Shown: positions 47,675 to 55,726 of the stretch, piece after piece
Numbering within the stretch: the stretch's first letter is position 1
Layout of the letters: every line of letters starts with the position of its first letter
Source of the DNA: Asticcacaulis endophyticus
GTDB lineage: Bacteria > Pseudomonadota > Alphaproteobacteria > Caulobacterales > Caulobacteraceae
Assembly: GCF_014652575.1 (NCBI RefSeq)
Contig: NZ_BMZB01000001.1
Span: forward strand, 1,695,470-1,759,469
Length of the DNA stretch: 64,000 bases
Reading direction: 5' to 3'
Made by a program: the position numbers and the translations under genes
The notes under the pieces: generated by a model
What the model saw: the letters and a program-made list of their open reading frames with translations, nothing else
The model's database searches: none
What the model was told of the DNA's origin: nothing

Positions 47675-48538
47675 TCAGAATATGTCGAAAAACACATCCA
47701 GAATAATGCCGGTCGTCAAAGCCACCAGAATGATGTCGCTGCCGCTATAGACATATTCATAGCCATAAGGGGCGGCGGGCAGATCGTAATAGTAGGGATC
47801 ATAGACCCGGTAGCTATAGTAATAGCTCGGCAGGCGCTGACCCCGGTTCCAGCGGTGGCCGTAATACTGGGCGGGCGGGCGGTAGTAGCCATAGCCCGGC
47901 GCGTAGTAGTAGCCGCGGCGGGCGCCCTGATAGTCACGCCAGTCGCGATCATTGCGATAGGTGGGACGGCGATAGCTCGACCAGTTGTGATTGCGGGTCC
48001 ACTGCTGCTGGCGCGCGTAATCTCTACGGTCGTCCCGGCGATCGGCGCGGTAGTCCCCGCGATCATCGCGGCGATCCTGACGGTAGTCGGGACGGCTTGG
48101 AGTCGGGTCGCGGCGATAATCCTGGCGGTCGTCGCGACGTTCCTGACGGAAGTCCTGCCGGTCATCGCGGCGCTCCTGCCTGAAATCCTGACGATTATCT
48201 TGTCGCTGTGCCTGCGGGATCTGCGGACGTAAGGGCTGGGTGCCGGGGCGGCCCTGCGGGCGCTCGATCTGTGGGCGCTGCTCTGACTGGCGGTTTTCAG
48301 TGCGTTGACCGCGGTTTTCCTGACGCTGTTGCGGACGCGCCTCGCGGCGGTTATCGCGGTCATCATCGCGATCCGGGCCGCGCTGAGCGACGGTGACCGG
48401 CGCCTGACGGTTCTGGTTACGGCGCACTTCCTGCTGCTGGCGCTCGGACGGGCCGATGGCGGAGCCAGCCAGCGCCTCGGCGGCAAAGCCCACCCCCATC
48501 AAGAAGGCAAACGCAGCGGCGGTTTTGCGGGTCTTCAT
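47675..48538 (-). CDS. RcnB-domain exported protein with Arg/Asp-rich repeats
   Basis: 287 residues. Signal peptide (TAAAFAFLMGVGFAAEALAG), a long Gln/Arg/Asp-rich middle with a tandem decapeptide-like repeat (RQDFRQERRDD three times, then RQDRRDDRGDYRADRRDD), a Tyr-rich segment (RRGYYYAPGYGYYRPPAQYY), and the RcnB-type C-terminus: HRWNRGQRLPSYYYSYRVYD, YYDLPAAPYGYEYVYSG, SDIILVALTTGIILDVFFDI. E. coli RcnB is a periplasmic Ni/Co homeostasis factor; larger relatives like this have unknown roles. ATG at 48536-48538 preferred (GAGG 9 nt upstream) over GTG at 48553. Confidence 0.78.
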   Translation of the reverse strand: MKTRKTAAAFAFLMGVGFAAEALAGSAIGPSERQQQEVRRNQNRQAPVTVAQRGPDRDDDRDNRREARPQQRQENRGQRTENRQSEQRPQIERPQGRPGTQPLRPQIPQAQRQDNRQDFRQERRDDRQDFRQERRDDRQDYRRDPTPSRPDYRQDRRDDRGDYRADRRDDRRDYARQQQWTRNHNWSSYRRPTYRNDRDWRDYQGARRGYYYAPGYGYYRPPAQYYGHRWNRGQRLPSYYYSYRVYDPYYYDLPAAPYGYEYVYSGSDIILVALTTGIILDVFFDIF

Positions 48539-49044
48539 AACAAAAGTCCTCACTCACTACGGGATTAAAAAGGGAGCCGTGTCAGCGCGATTGCGGGTTC
48601 GGGCCTTTAAAACCAATTCTGCGGAAATATTTTTCCGGATTGAGCCCACTATGGCAGGGCGTGGCTGAATGGAACCTGAACGGTTTCGTCAGTATTACAT
48701 TTCGCGCGCGCAAGCTGAATCGCGGATGAAACCTTTGGGGTGTCGTCGGTGTTTGCTTTGGTCTGTTGGAAATATAAGTGTGTATTTGGATGTGTTAACA
48801 AGCTTAATATGAATTATTAACGATAATTTCTGGTATATTTACGAATATATCTAATTCTATATTTAAATATTTTGTAATTTTTAATGATTATGTATTTAAT
48901 TGTAAATAAATTTATTAAAATTAACTTTGTTTTTACATAAAATATTTCATGAAAAATGCGGCATTAACCTTAACTTCACTTGCTGGTGAAAAACTCGACT
49001 TATCAACAGCAAGGGAACGCGCAAAATGCGCGGGTTTAAGTTCA
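48539..49044. other. Gene-free region with an extreme AT-rich patch
   Basis: Contains the RcnB-like promoter region and, at about 48780-48960, a run of almost pure A/T (for example taatttttaatgattatg) unlike anything else in the chromosomal part of the window. I see no gene in the patch. It may be a promoter/UP element, a nucleoid-protein site or the scar of a foreign insert. Confidence 0.6.
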
Positions 49045-49332
49045 ATGACTATCGCAGCTAATGAAATGGCTCCACTGCCTCTGCCGACCCCGGATATGGG
49101 GTCTGACGACCTGATGCGTCTGGGCATGATGTATTCCACCGGTTCCGGCGGCGCGCCGGTTGATCTGGTGTCGGCGCACATGATGTTCAATCTGGCGGCC
49201 ATGCGCGGCAGCCTGGAGGCCAGCGTCTATCGCCGGGAATTGTCAAAAGAGATGGAACGCGAAGATGTGGCCGAAGCTCAGCGCTGCGCCCGTCAGTGGC
49301 TGGATCAGGGCCGTATCGGTCTGGTGGCCTAA
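49045..49332 (+). CDS. Small Sel1-like repeat protein
   Basis: 95 residues with one Sel1/TPR-like unit: DLMRLGMMYSTGSGGAPVDL, VSAHMMFNLAAMRGSLEASV and YRRELSKEMEREDVAEAQRC. Similar 90-residue proteins occur across Caulobacterales and Rhodobacterales; function unknown. The frame is open from an ATG at 48949, but that 96-nt extension is AT-rich and has no Shine-Dalgarno, so the ATG at 49045 is preferred. The stop overlaps that of the convergent chrA gene by 4 bp. Confidence 0.75.
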   Translation: MTIAANEMAPLPLPTPDMGSDDLMRLGMMYSTGSGGAPVDLVSAHMMFNLAAMRGSLEASVYRRELSKEMEREDVAEAQRCARQWLDQGRIGLVA

Positions 49333-50522
49333 ACTACAGCGTTCACGATTTCGCCCGCCACGCAGATGGCTATGATTGCGCCCACGACCATGAGGGGCGG
49401 AGTCTTAAGCCGTTCCAAAGCGAAGACGCCCGCGACCGCGATCAGCGCATCGCGTGGACTTAGGATCGCTGAGGTGCCAACCGGGCTATAGAGCGCGGCG
49501 GCCAGTATGCCGACCACGCCCGCGTTTATCCCCATCAGGGCGGTTTGTGCCGCCGGATGAGATCTGATCCACGCCCACAGCGGCGCACCGGCTATGGCCA
49601 GCAGAAGTCCGGGCAGAGACAGGGCAATCAGCACGCTCAACGCCCATAGGGGTGCCGCACCCGCAGGCGCAGACATCGCGCCCAGATAGGCGGCCAGCGT
49701 AAACAGCGGCCCCGGCACAGCCTGAGCCCCGCCGTAACCGCTCAGGAAATCAGCGTCGCTGATCAGGCCATTGGCCACCATCGGTTCATGCAGCAGCGGT
49801 AGCACCACATGCCCGCCGCCGAACACCAGCGCACCGGCGCGGTAATGAATGTCGATCAGGCCGAGCAGCCGGTCATGGCTCGCCACAAACGGCAATCCCA
49901 CCATAAAGACGGCAAATACCCCAAGCGCGATCAGGCCGGTGTTGCGGCTGATGGGCAGGCTAAGGCCCGTGGTGGCGACCTCAGTGGCGCGGCAAAGAAT
50001 AAGGCCCGCAAGGGCCGCAACAGCAATAGCCCCGACCTGAGCCCATACGCCACCGATCATAACCACGCCAAGCCCGCACACGCCCGCAATCAGCAAACGC
50101 TGAACATCGGGACACAGCTTACGGCCCATGCTCCAGACGGCTTGCGCGACCACGCATACCGCTACCAGTTTCAGGGCATGAAAGATCGGTGCGGCTAACT
50201 CACCGTTCATGTGTGGGGCAGCGACCGCCAGCCCGTACATCAACAACGCCGACGGCAGGGTAAAGCCGATCCATGACAACAGTGCGCCCAAGGCACCCGC
50301 CCGCTGCCAGCCGATCAGGAAGTTGGCCTGAGAACTGGCGGGGCCGGGGAGTAACTGACAAAGGGTGACAATCTCGCCATAAGCCTGCGGCGTCAGCCAG
50401 TTGAGGCGGCGGACATAGGTGTTTTCAAAATAACCCAGATGGGCAATCGGCCCGCCGAACGAGGTCAGGCCCAGCCGCAGGGACACCGAAAACGTCTCCC
50501 AAAGGCGAGTAGGGCTCGGCAT
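49329..50522 (-). CDS. chrA: Chromate transporter ChrA
   Basis: Inner membrane protein of 397 residues, the long form of the CHR family that exports chromate (related members carry sulfate). Two homologous halves are visible: SLRLGLTSFGGPIAHLGYFE with CQLLPGPASSQANFLIGW, and GALVFGGGHVVLPLLHEPMV with GGAQAVPGPLFTLAAYLGA. About ten to twelve helices. ATG at 50520-50522 has GAGG about 6 nt upstream and the usual family start; the longer frame runs into a REP-like repeat. Confidence 0.9.
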   Translation of the reverse strand: MPSPTRLWETFSVSLRLGLTSFGGPIAHLGYFENTYVRRLNWLTPQAYGEIVTLCQLLPGPASSQANFLIGWQRAGALGALLSWIGFTLPSALLMYGLAVAAPHMNGELAAPIFHALKLVAVCVVAQAVWSMGRKLCPDVQRLLIAGVCGLGVVMIGGVWAQVGAIAVAALAGLILCRATEVATTGLSLPISRNTGLIALGVFAVFMVGLPFVASHDRLLGLIDIHYRAGALVFGGGHVVLPLLHEPMVANGLISDADFLSGYGGAQAVPGPLFTLAAYLGAMSAPAGAAPLWALSVLIALSLPGLLLAIAGAPLWAWIRSHPAAQTALMGINAGVVGILAAALYSPVGTSAILSPRDALIAVAGVFALERLKTPPLMVVGAIIAICVAGEIVNAVV

Positions 50523-50536
50523 TAAGTCCTCATTTT

Positions 50537-50680
50537 TTCTCCTCCCCATTCTATGGGGAGGTGGCGCGGCGAAGTCCGCGACGGAGGGGTACTGGGCAGT
50601 TCGTTTACCCCTCCGTCTCAAAAACGAGACACGGCACGGGCCGCCCCGCTCCCCATGAAATGGGGAGGAGAAGGGGGCGG
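50537..50680. repeat. REP-like cluster of palindromes between chrA and hfsD
   Basis: Three hairpins in a row: ctcctccccat/atggggagg (50539-50561), acggaggggta/tacccctccgt (50581-50616) and ctccccat/atggggag (50649-50667). Resembles the element at 8787-8884; a dispersed extragenic palindromic family is likely. Confidence 0.65.
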
Positions 50681-50686
50681 ATATAC

Positions 50687-51415
50687 TTAGTTACTATTAT
50701 ACAGCAGATAGGTCATGATGCCCGACGGGATCAGATCATTGACATGCTGCTGCACCCACACACCGGCTTCGGCAATGTTGGAGCGCGGCACAAAGATGAT
50801 GTCATTGCGACGGATGGCAAATAACTCTCCACCCCGGCCATCGATGACGTTTTGCAGGTTGATGACCCGGCGCATGGCTTGCCCGCTGGGGCCGCGGCGG
50901 ATGACGACGACTTCCTTGCGGCGCGCCGCTGGGGTGAAGCCACCGGCGGCCATCACGGCCTGTAGCGCATCCATATCGCCGGACATATCGACCCAGCCGC
51001 CACCCTTGACTTCACCGCCGACAATCACCCGCATCGGGGTGTCGGTCGGCAACACATTGACCGTGGGGTTGCGAAGATATGGCGCATAGGCTTTGGCGAT
51101 ATCGGCCTCTAGCTGCGGCACGGATTTGTGGGCGGCCATGACCTGACCCGCCATCGGCAGCGAAATGCGACCATCTTGGCCCACCACGGCCTGACGGTTA
51201 AGTTCGGGCGCGGAGGGCACCTGAATATCCAGCTTATCGGTCGGATAAAACGCATAACCGGCATCGCTGTCCTGCCAGTCGGCAAAGGCGATCGGTTCGG
51301 TAAGCGATTGCGTCTGCGTGCGGTTGCTGGCCGGGCCGGTGGCGCAGGCATTAAGGGCCGGTGTCGCAGCCAGCAGGATTAACGCGCCTTTGAGGATGTG
51401 CCGACGTAAAAGCAT
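50687..51415 (-). CDS. hfsD: Wza-type polysaccharide export lipoprotein, HfsD-like
   Basis: Outer membrane secretin-like export channel subunit for a surface polysaccharide. 242 residues: lipoprotein signal with lipobox LNAC (Cys24), the Poly_export domain (YPTDKLDIQVPSAPELNRQA, VGQDGRISLPMAGQVMAAHK, YLRNPTVNVLP) and one SLBB domain (RVIVGGEVKGGGWVDM, MAAGGFTPAARRKEVVVIRR). Divergent from the hfsA-hfsB pair, the gene set needed in Caulobacter for exporting holdfast polysaccharide; that functional link is inferred from the trio. Generic capsule/EPS export remains possible. Confidence 0.78.
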   Translation of the reverse strand: MLLRRHILKGALILLAATPALNACATGPASNRTQTQSLTEPIAFADWQDSDAGYAFYPTDKLDIQVPSAPELNRQAVVGQDGRISLPMAGQVMAAHKSVPQLEADIAKAYAPYLRNPTVNVLPTDTPMRVIVGGEVKGGGWVDMSGDMDALQAVMAAGGFTPAARRKEVVVIRRGPSGQAMRRVINLQNVIDGRGGELFAIRRNDIIFVPRSNIAEAGVWVQQHVNDLIPSGIMTYLLYNSN

Positions 51416-51528
51416 TAAAAGCGCCCGAATAAACTAAAATGAATCGAAAATTCACAGGTATTAACAATCTTTAGAAATAGGTAAGGTTTGGTTAATGGCT
51501 TGCCGCCAAACTTGCCTTAAAGTCCAAA

Positions 51529-53103
51529 ATGCGACGACCTTATGAGTCGCCGGGCGCTTTAATGAAGCACAGGTTTAGGGTGGCAGATACCGGCAACAGG
51601 GCAGGGCGGGCGCAGACGGCCAAAACCGTCGATAGTCGCCGTGTGTCTAAAATCCAGTCCCATGCCTTTATGCACTATGATGTCAGCGATATTTTCGCCC
51701 TGCTGCGGCGGGAAATCTGGCTGATGCTGGTGGTATTTGCCGTCATCTTTGGGGCCGGTGCATTTGTCGCTCTGCGCATGAACCAGACCTATACCGCAGG
51801 CGCGTCTTTGCTGATGAAGGTTGGCGAAGACTATGCCTATGTGCCGCGCACCGGCGATCCGTCGCGCGGCACGATCGCCACTATCGACGAAGTGGTGCAG
51901 TCCGAAGTCGAAATCCTAAATTCCAATGGGTTGAAGCGCCGCGTGATCGAAAAGCTGGGGTACGGTGCGATTATTCCTGACCTGCCGACGGGTTGGGTGC
52001 CGCACAATGAGGCCGATAAGCTTGAGGCCGACAAAAGGGCCATGAAAATCCTTTACGGTGGCTTTGAAACCGGCACGACACCGCAGATCAATGTGGTGCG
52101 CTTAAGCTTTAAACACGAAAATCCCAACAGTGCCGCCCTGATCCTCAACACCATGATCGATGAATATGTCAGCTATCGCCAGCAGGTGTTTTCGGATGTG
52201 ACCGCCCCCGTGCTGGCCGAACAGAAAAACGCCTTTGACCGTAGGCTACACAGTGCCGATGTGGCGTTCGAGAACTTCCTGACCCAAAACGGCGTCGGTG
52301 ATTTTCAGGCCGCCAAGGCGACCTATGCCAAGCTGCATGAAACCGTGCTGGGCCAGCTTTATGATGCGGACTCACGCATCGCTGAGGGCAATGCCCGCCT
52401 GTCGGCACTCAATGCGCGGGTGCAAAGGCTGGCGCCGGAAATCAGCCTGTCGCGTGATCTGGATCTGTCTATTCCGTCAAAGCTTCTGGCGCTTAAAGCC
52501 CAGCGCGAGGACCTGCTGGCCCGTTATCAACCGTCGGCGCCGCCGGTCAGGGATATCGAGGCCCAGATCGCCCAGTACGAGCAGATGATGGCCTCTGGCC
52601 GCGGGGTGGGGGAGCGCGAGCACCGGCTTGGGATCAATCCGATCTATCAGGATCTACTGACCGAAAAGCTGCGACTGGAGGCCGAACTGGCGTCGCTGAA
52701 TGGTCGCCGGTCGCAACTGCAGGCCCAGGTCGATCACGTCAATACCAAAATGCAGAGCCTGATGGGGCTGGAAGGCGAATATAACAGCTTGTCGGCTGAG
52801 CGTGAGGCCCTGCAAACCAATATCCGCGCCTTCACCAACCGCATTCAGGATACCGAAGCCGCCGCCGAGATCGCCAAGGTGTCCGAAGAAACCGTCCGCG
52901 TGGTTGACCGCGCTGAACCGCCGTTGACGGGTAAGAGCCTGAAAAAACTGGTGCTGATCGGATCGTTTTTGTTTGCCGCCTTTACGGCCCTGTGTGCGGG
53001 CTTGGCCATGGCCTATAGCCGCAAAGGGTTTGTCAGTGCGCGTTCGGCCTCACGGATGCTCGATCTGCCAGTGCTGACCACGGCGGGGGCCAAAAAGGCG
53101 TGA
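51529..53103 (+). CDS. hfsA: Wzc/Wzz-type polysaccharide chain-length/export protein, HfsA-like
   Basis: 524-residue inner membrane polysaccharide co-polymerase: Wzz domain start DVSDIFALLRREIWLM with the first transmembrane helix (about 63-82), a large periplasmic domain with two long coiled coils (about 240-470, including RLEAELASLNGRRSQLQAQV), a PxxP-type segment RAEPPLTGKSLKKL and the second helix (VLIGSFLFAAFTALCAGLAM). No cytosolic kinase domain is fused; that function would be in the next gene. Start taken at the first ATG; alternatives at 51562 and 51670 exist, and none has a good Shine-Dalgarno. Confidence 0.78.
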   Translation: MRRPYESPGALMKHRFRVADTGNRAGRAQTAKTVDSRRVSKIQSHAFMHYDVSDIFALLRREIWLMLVVFAVIFGAGAFVALRMNQTYTAGASLLMKVGEDYAYVPRTGDPSRGTIATIDEVVQSEVEILNSNGLKRRVIEKLGYGAIIPDLPTGWVPHNEADKLEADKRAMKILYGGFETGTTPQINVVRLSFKHENPNSAALILNTMIDEYVSYRQQVFSDVTAPVLAEQKNAFDRRLHSADVAFENFLTQNGVGDFQAAKATYAKLHETVLGQLYDADSRIAEGNARLSALNARVQRLAPEISLSRDLDLSIPSKLLALKAQREDLLARYQPSAPPVRDIEAQIAQYEQMMASGRGVGEREHRLGINPIYQDLLTEKLRLEAELASLNGRRSQLQAQVDHVNTKMQSLMGLEGEYNSLSAEREALQTNIRAFTNRIQDTEAAAEIAKVSEETVRVVDRAEPPLTGKSLKKLVLIGSFLFAAFTALCAGLAMAYSRKGFVSARSASRMLDLPVLTTAGAKKA

Positions 53104-53168
53104 AAGCCGGTCTGTCACCTGCCGTCAAAACCGCCTAGACTTACCCTTGTGTGATTCGTGAAGGGCCT

Positions 53169-53867
53169 ATGGTAGATCTGACGCGTGAAATGGCGGAACT
53201 GATGCAGGGCCTCAATCGGGCGATGGGTAAGCCATCCGCCACGATGGGGCGGGCGATCCTGTTTGTGTCGGCCTATGATGGCGAAGGCGTATCGACCGTG
53301 GCGCGCGAATTTGCCCGCACCGAAGCCGCCTTTGCCAAGCGTCCGGTTTGGCTGGTTGATGCTGACCTGAAAGCGCAGGGCCAGTTGGTGGCGATGGGGA
53401 CAGAACCCGCGCGCTTTGGTCCGGCAGGGCCACTGTGTGCCGCCACCCCGGATGGTTCGGCCTTTTTTGCGATCACCCCGCCCGCCCGCGACCGTGATGG
53501 TCATATGGTGCCGGACGCGAAGTTTCTGGTGGCACGGCCATTTTTTGACGGCAAGTTGTGGGTGACGCGCTTTCGTGAGCAAAATCTCAGCAAGGGCCAA
53601 ACCGTCAAGCTGTTTACCCAGACCAGCTACTGGCAGGCCCTGCGCCAGCATGCTCAGACGATTGTTGTCGATGTACCCTCGGCTGAACGATCCGATGCCG
53701 CGCTAAGGCTGGCGCCACTCATGGATGCGGTGGTAATGGTGGTGTCGGAACCTGATGGCGACCTGTCGGCGCGGCTGGCGCTTAAAGCCGATATCGAAGC
53801 CGCAGGCGGTCAGTTTGCAGGCATGGTCTATAATCGCGCCCGTGAGGTAAAGCGGGCGAAAGCCTAA
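53169..53867 (+). CDS. hfsB: BY-kinase-like cytosolic partner, HfsB-like, with degenerate Walker A
   Basis: 232 residues with the CpsD/CapB-type P-loop fold: FVSAYDGEGVSTVAREFART occupies the Walker A position, VWLVDADL is Walker A' and QTIVVDVPSAERSD corresponds to Walker B. The lysine expected in the P-loop (EGKST) is valine here (EGVST), and there is no C-terminal tyrosine cluster, so kinase activity is doubtful; an accessory role in export is likelier. ATG at 53169 with AAGGG 5 nt upstream. 65 bp after hfsA, same operon. Stop overlaps that of the convergent SMR gene. Confidence 0.75.
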   Translation: MVDLTREMAELMQGLNRAMGKPSATMGRAILFVSAYDGEGVSTVAREFARTEAAFAKRPVWLVDADLKAQGQLVAMGTEPARFGPAGPLCAATPDGSAFFAITPPARDRDGHMVPDAKFLVARPFFDGKLWVTRFREQNLSKGQTVKLFTQTSYWQALRQHAQTIVVDVPSAERSDAALRLAPLMDAVVMVVSEPDGDLSARLALKADIEAAGGQFAGMVYNRAREVKRAKA

Positions 53868-54241
53868 GCCTGAGCGGCGACGCACAGTATCCCCAACACC
53901 ACAAAACCGACGCCGATAGCCTTGGCGACGCTGATGGTTTCGCCGAACATGGTCATGCCCGCCGCCACCGTGACGACAATGCCGAGGGCCACGAACGGAT
54001 AGGCCGACGACAACGGCACCTTGGACAGCACAAACAGCCAGACAATGGCACTGAGGCCAAAGCAGAACAGTCCTCCGATCACCAGCGGCGAAGTGAGTAT
54101 CGCCAGCGCAATCGTCAGCATATTGCCGCTTTGCAGGCTGGTTTGCATGGCCGGATCGACCATGCCTTTTTTCAGGATGATCTGGGAGCCGGAGGATAAG
54201 GCCACGCTCAGCAGGATGGGGGCGACAAGTTGCAGGTTCAA
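53864..54241 (-). CDS. SMR/EamA-type four-helix transporter
   Basis: 125 residues with four transmembrane helices: LVAPILLSVALSSGSQIILKKG, LTIALAILTSPLVIGGLFCFGL, SAIVWLFVLSKVPLSSAYPF (the conserved SMR/ArnE-F motif) and VAKAIGVGFVVLGILCVAAQ. As the third gene after a polyprenyl-phosphate pentose-type synthase and a GT-C-like gene, it resembles the ArnE/ArnF-type flippases that move lipid-linked sugars rather than a drug exporter. That role is inferred from context. Confidence 0.75.
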   Translation of the reverse strand: MNLQLVAPILLSVALSSGSQIILKKGMVDPAMQTSLQSGNMLTIALAILTSPLVIGGLFCFGLSAIVWLFVLSKVPLSSAYPFVALGIVVTVAAGMTMFGETISVAKAIGVGFVVLGILCVAAQA

Positions 54242-54259
54242 AGCGGGTCTTTCAGATTG

Positions 54260-55711
54260 TCAGAGGGGCTGGCACTGTTTGATGTCGGCGGGATCGAGCG
54301 GCGGGTAAGACTTGGCCACATCGCTCGACGGTTCGGTCTTGATCAGATCCCACGACTGATAGGTCTTGACGGAATTAAGCTGCGACAGGCATCCGGCGGT
54401 CGTCACGGTCGCTTGCAGGCGGTGGACATTGTTGATGCCGCCGAAAACAATGACGATAACGGCCATCGCCACCGCCACCCAGCGATAGCGGCTGAACCAC
54501 GAAAACGCCGCGACCAGCAGGATCATAGGCATGAAGTGCCAGCTATAGAGGAAGGTAACTTCGCCGTAGACTGAGTGCAGCAGGGTCTGAAAGGCCAGCA
54601 TGACGCCGACCCCGATGGCCACAGTGCGCAAAGGCCGGTGACTGATGGCGCCCCAAACGCCCAGACCGAACAACACGACCCAGGCGGCGGTGGCGATGAC
54701 CGGTGAGATTTCGCCCTTGGGGAAGCCTGACGTCTGGTTGGTGGTGACCAGTTCGATGGTGTTTTGTTGCTCGACCTCGGACGGCATGGCAACCACAGTG
54801 GTCACATAAAGGCTGCGCAGATTGGTGAGCGGGTTCCAGCCGGCCTTATAGTCGCCCTTGGCCTGCATCGACGGTTGGGTGAAGTTGGTTTCGCGCATTA
54901 GCGGGATGGGATTGAAGAAATAGGCTGATTTTTCAAACAGAGGATGCTGCACAACCGCCAACACACCCACGGCCCCAAGAGCTATGGTGGCAATCGCAAA
55001 GAACGATTTCAGCCGGTGGCGCGCGGCGGTCGCAATCAGGCCTGCCGTCCAGTTGGTGGTGGTGATCCCCAGCGTCAGGACATTCAGCACCACCCACCAC
55101 ACGGCTTTGAGCGGGCGGGTATAGGCCAGCAGAAACAGGCTAAGGATGATGGTGAAGCCCGCAAACGGGAACAGTTCAATCACTGAGCCCCAGAACACGA
55201 AACAGGCGCTGACCATAAACAGGGCGGTAAACAGCGCCACCGCAAATCTTGGCAGGCCCAGCAGGCGCACCGTGGCGGCAAACAGGGCGACATTGGCCCC
55301 GCAAATGGCGACCGTCATGGCCTTGGCGGCGGCGATGGGCGACAGGCCTATCGCGGTCAGCACATAACCGATCGGAGTCAGCAGGATCGACGAAATCGGA
55401 TGCACCGCCGTGCGCGAATGGTTACCCGACGGGGTGACCAGATTTTCCGCGACCCGCCCGACGTCCGATTGCAGGAAGATACTCATATAGGTGTTGATAC
55501 CCGGCACACGCTGCGTCTGGGCAAAGGCCCACAGTGAAATCACGATGCCGATTATGCCCATGACGGCGCACAATATGATATCGGCGCGGCTTAAGGTCGT
55601 GGCGTCATCCGCAACCTTGCGATCGAGCCGGTCCCACAGCGCATTGACCGGGTGAGGTTCGACATATTTGTCGTAATATTTGCTATAAATATTTGAAAAT
55701 GTTGAAAACAT
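54260..55711 (-). CDS. Multi-spanning membrane protein, GT-C glycosyltransferase-like
   Basis: 483 residues with about ten to eleven transmembrane helices, a conserved-looking first periplasmic loop with an acidic residue (FLQSDVGRVAENLV) and a C-terminal periplasmic segment (LSQLNSVKTYQSWDLIKTEP). The layout fits GT-C transferases that use lipid-linked sugar donors, though no exact family is named. It lies between the HAD-UbiA and SMR genes (15-18 bp gaps), so it would be the enzyme that uses the flipped donor. Moderate confidence in the functional class. Confidence 0.55.
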   Translation of the reverse strand: MFSTFSNIYSKYYDKYVEPHPVNALWDRLDRKVADDATTLSRADIILCAVMGIIGIVISLWAFAQTQRVPGINTYMSIFLQSDVGRVAENLVTPSGNHSRTAVHPISSILLTPIGYVLTAIGLSPIAAAKAMTVAICGANVALFAATVRLLGLPRFAVALFTALFMVSACFVFWGSVIELFPFAGFTIILSLFLLAYTRPLKAVWWVVLNVLTLGITTTNWTAGLIATAARHRLKSFFAIATIALGAVGVLAVVQHPLFEKSAYFFNPIPLMRETNFTQPSMQAKGDYKAGWNPLTNLRSLYVTTVVAMPSEVEQQNTIELVTTNQTSGFPKGEISPVIATAAWVVLFGLGVWGAISHRPLRTVAIGVGVMLAFQTLLHSVYGEVTFLYSWHFMPMILLVAAFSWFSRYRWVAVAMAVIVIVFGGINNVHRLQATVTTAGCLSQLNSVKTYQSWDLIKTEPSSDVAKSYPPLDPADIKQCQPL

Positions 55712-55726
55712 GATGGCCTGAAATCT

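Noticed and set aside
48067-48190. Short regular repeats that might suggest a CRISPR array
   Set aside because: They are in-frame codon repeats of the RcnB-like protein (RQDFRQERRDD units), with no spacers or cas genes; no CRISPR array was found in the window.
47716-48486. 256-codon frame overlapping the RcnB-like gene in another register
   Set aside because: It is an Arg/Thr/Ala shadow created by the repeat codons; the other frame has the signal peptide and the RcnB C-terminus.
51465-51500. Possible CtrA site before hfsA
   Set aside because: The second half site deviates from TTAAC; not distinguishable from chance by eye.
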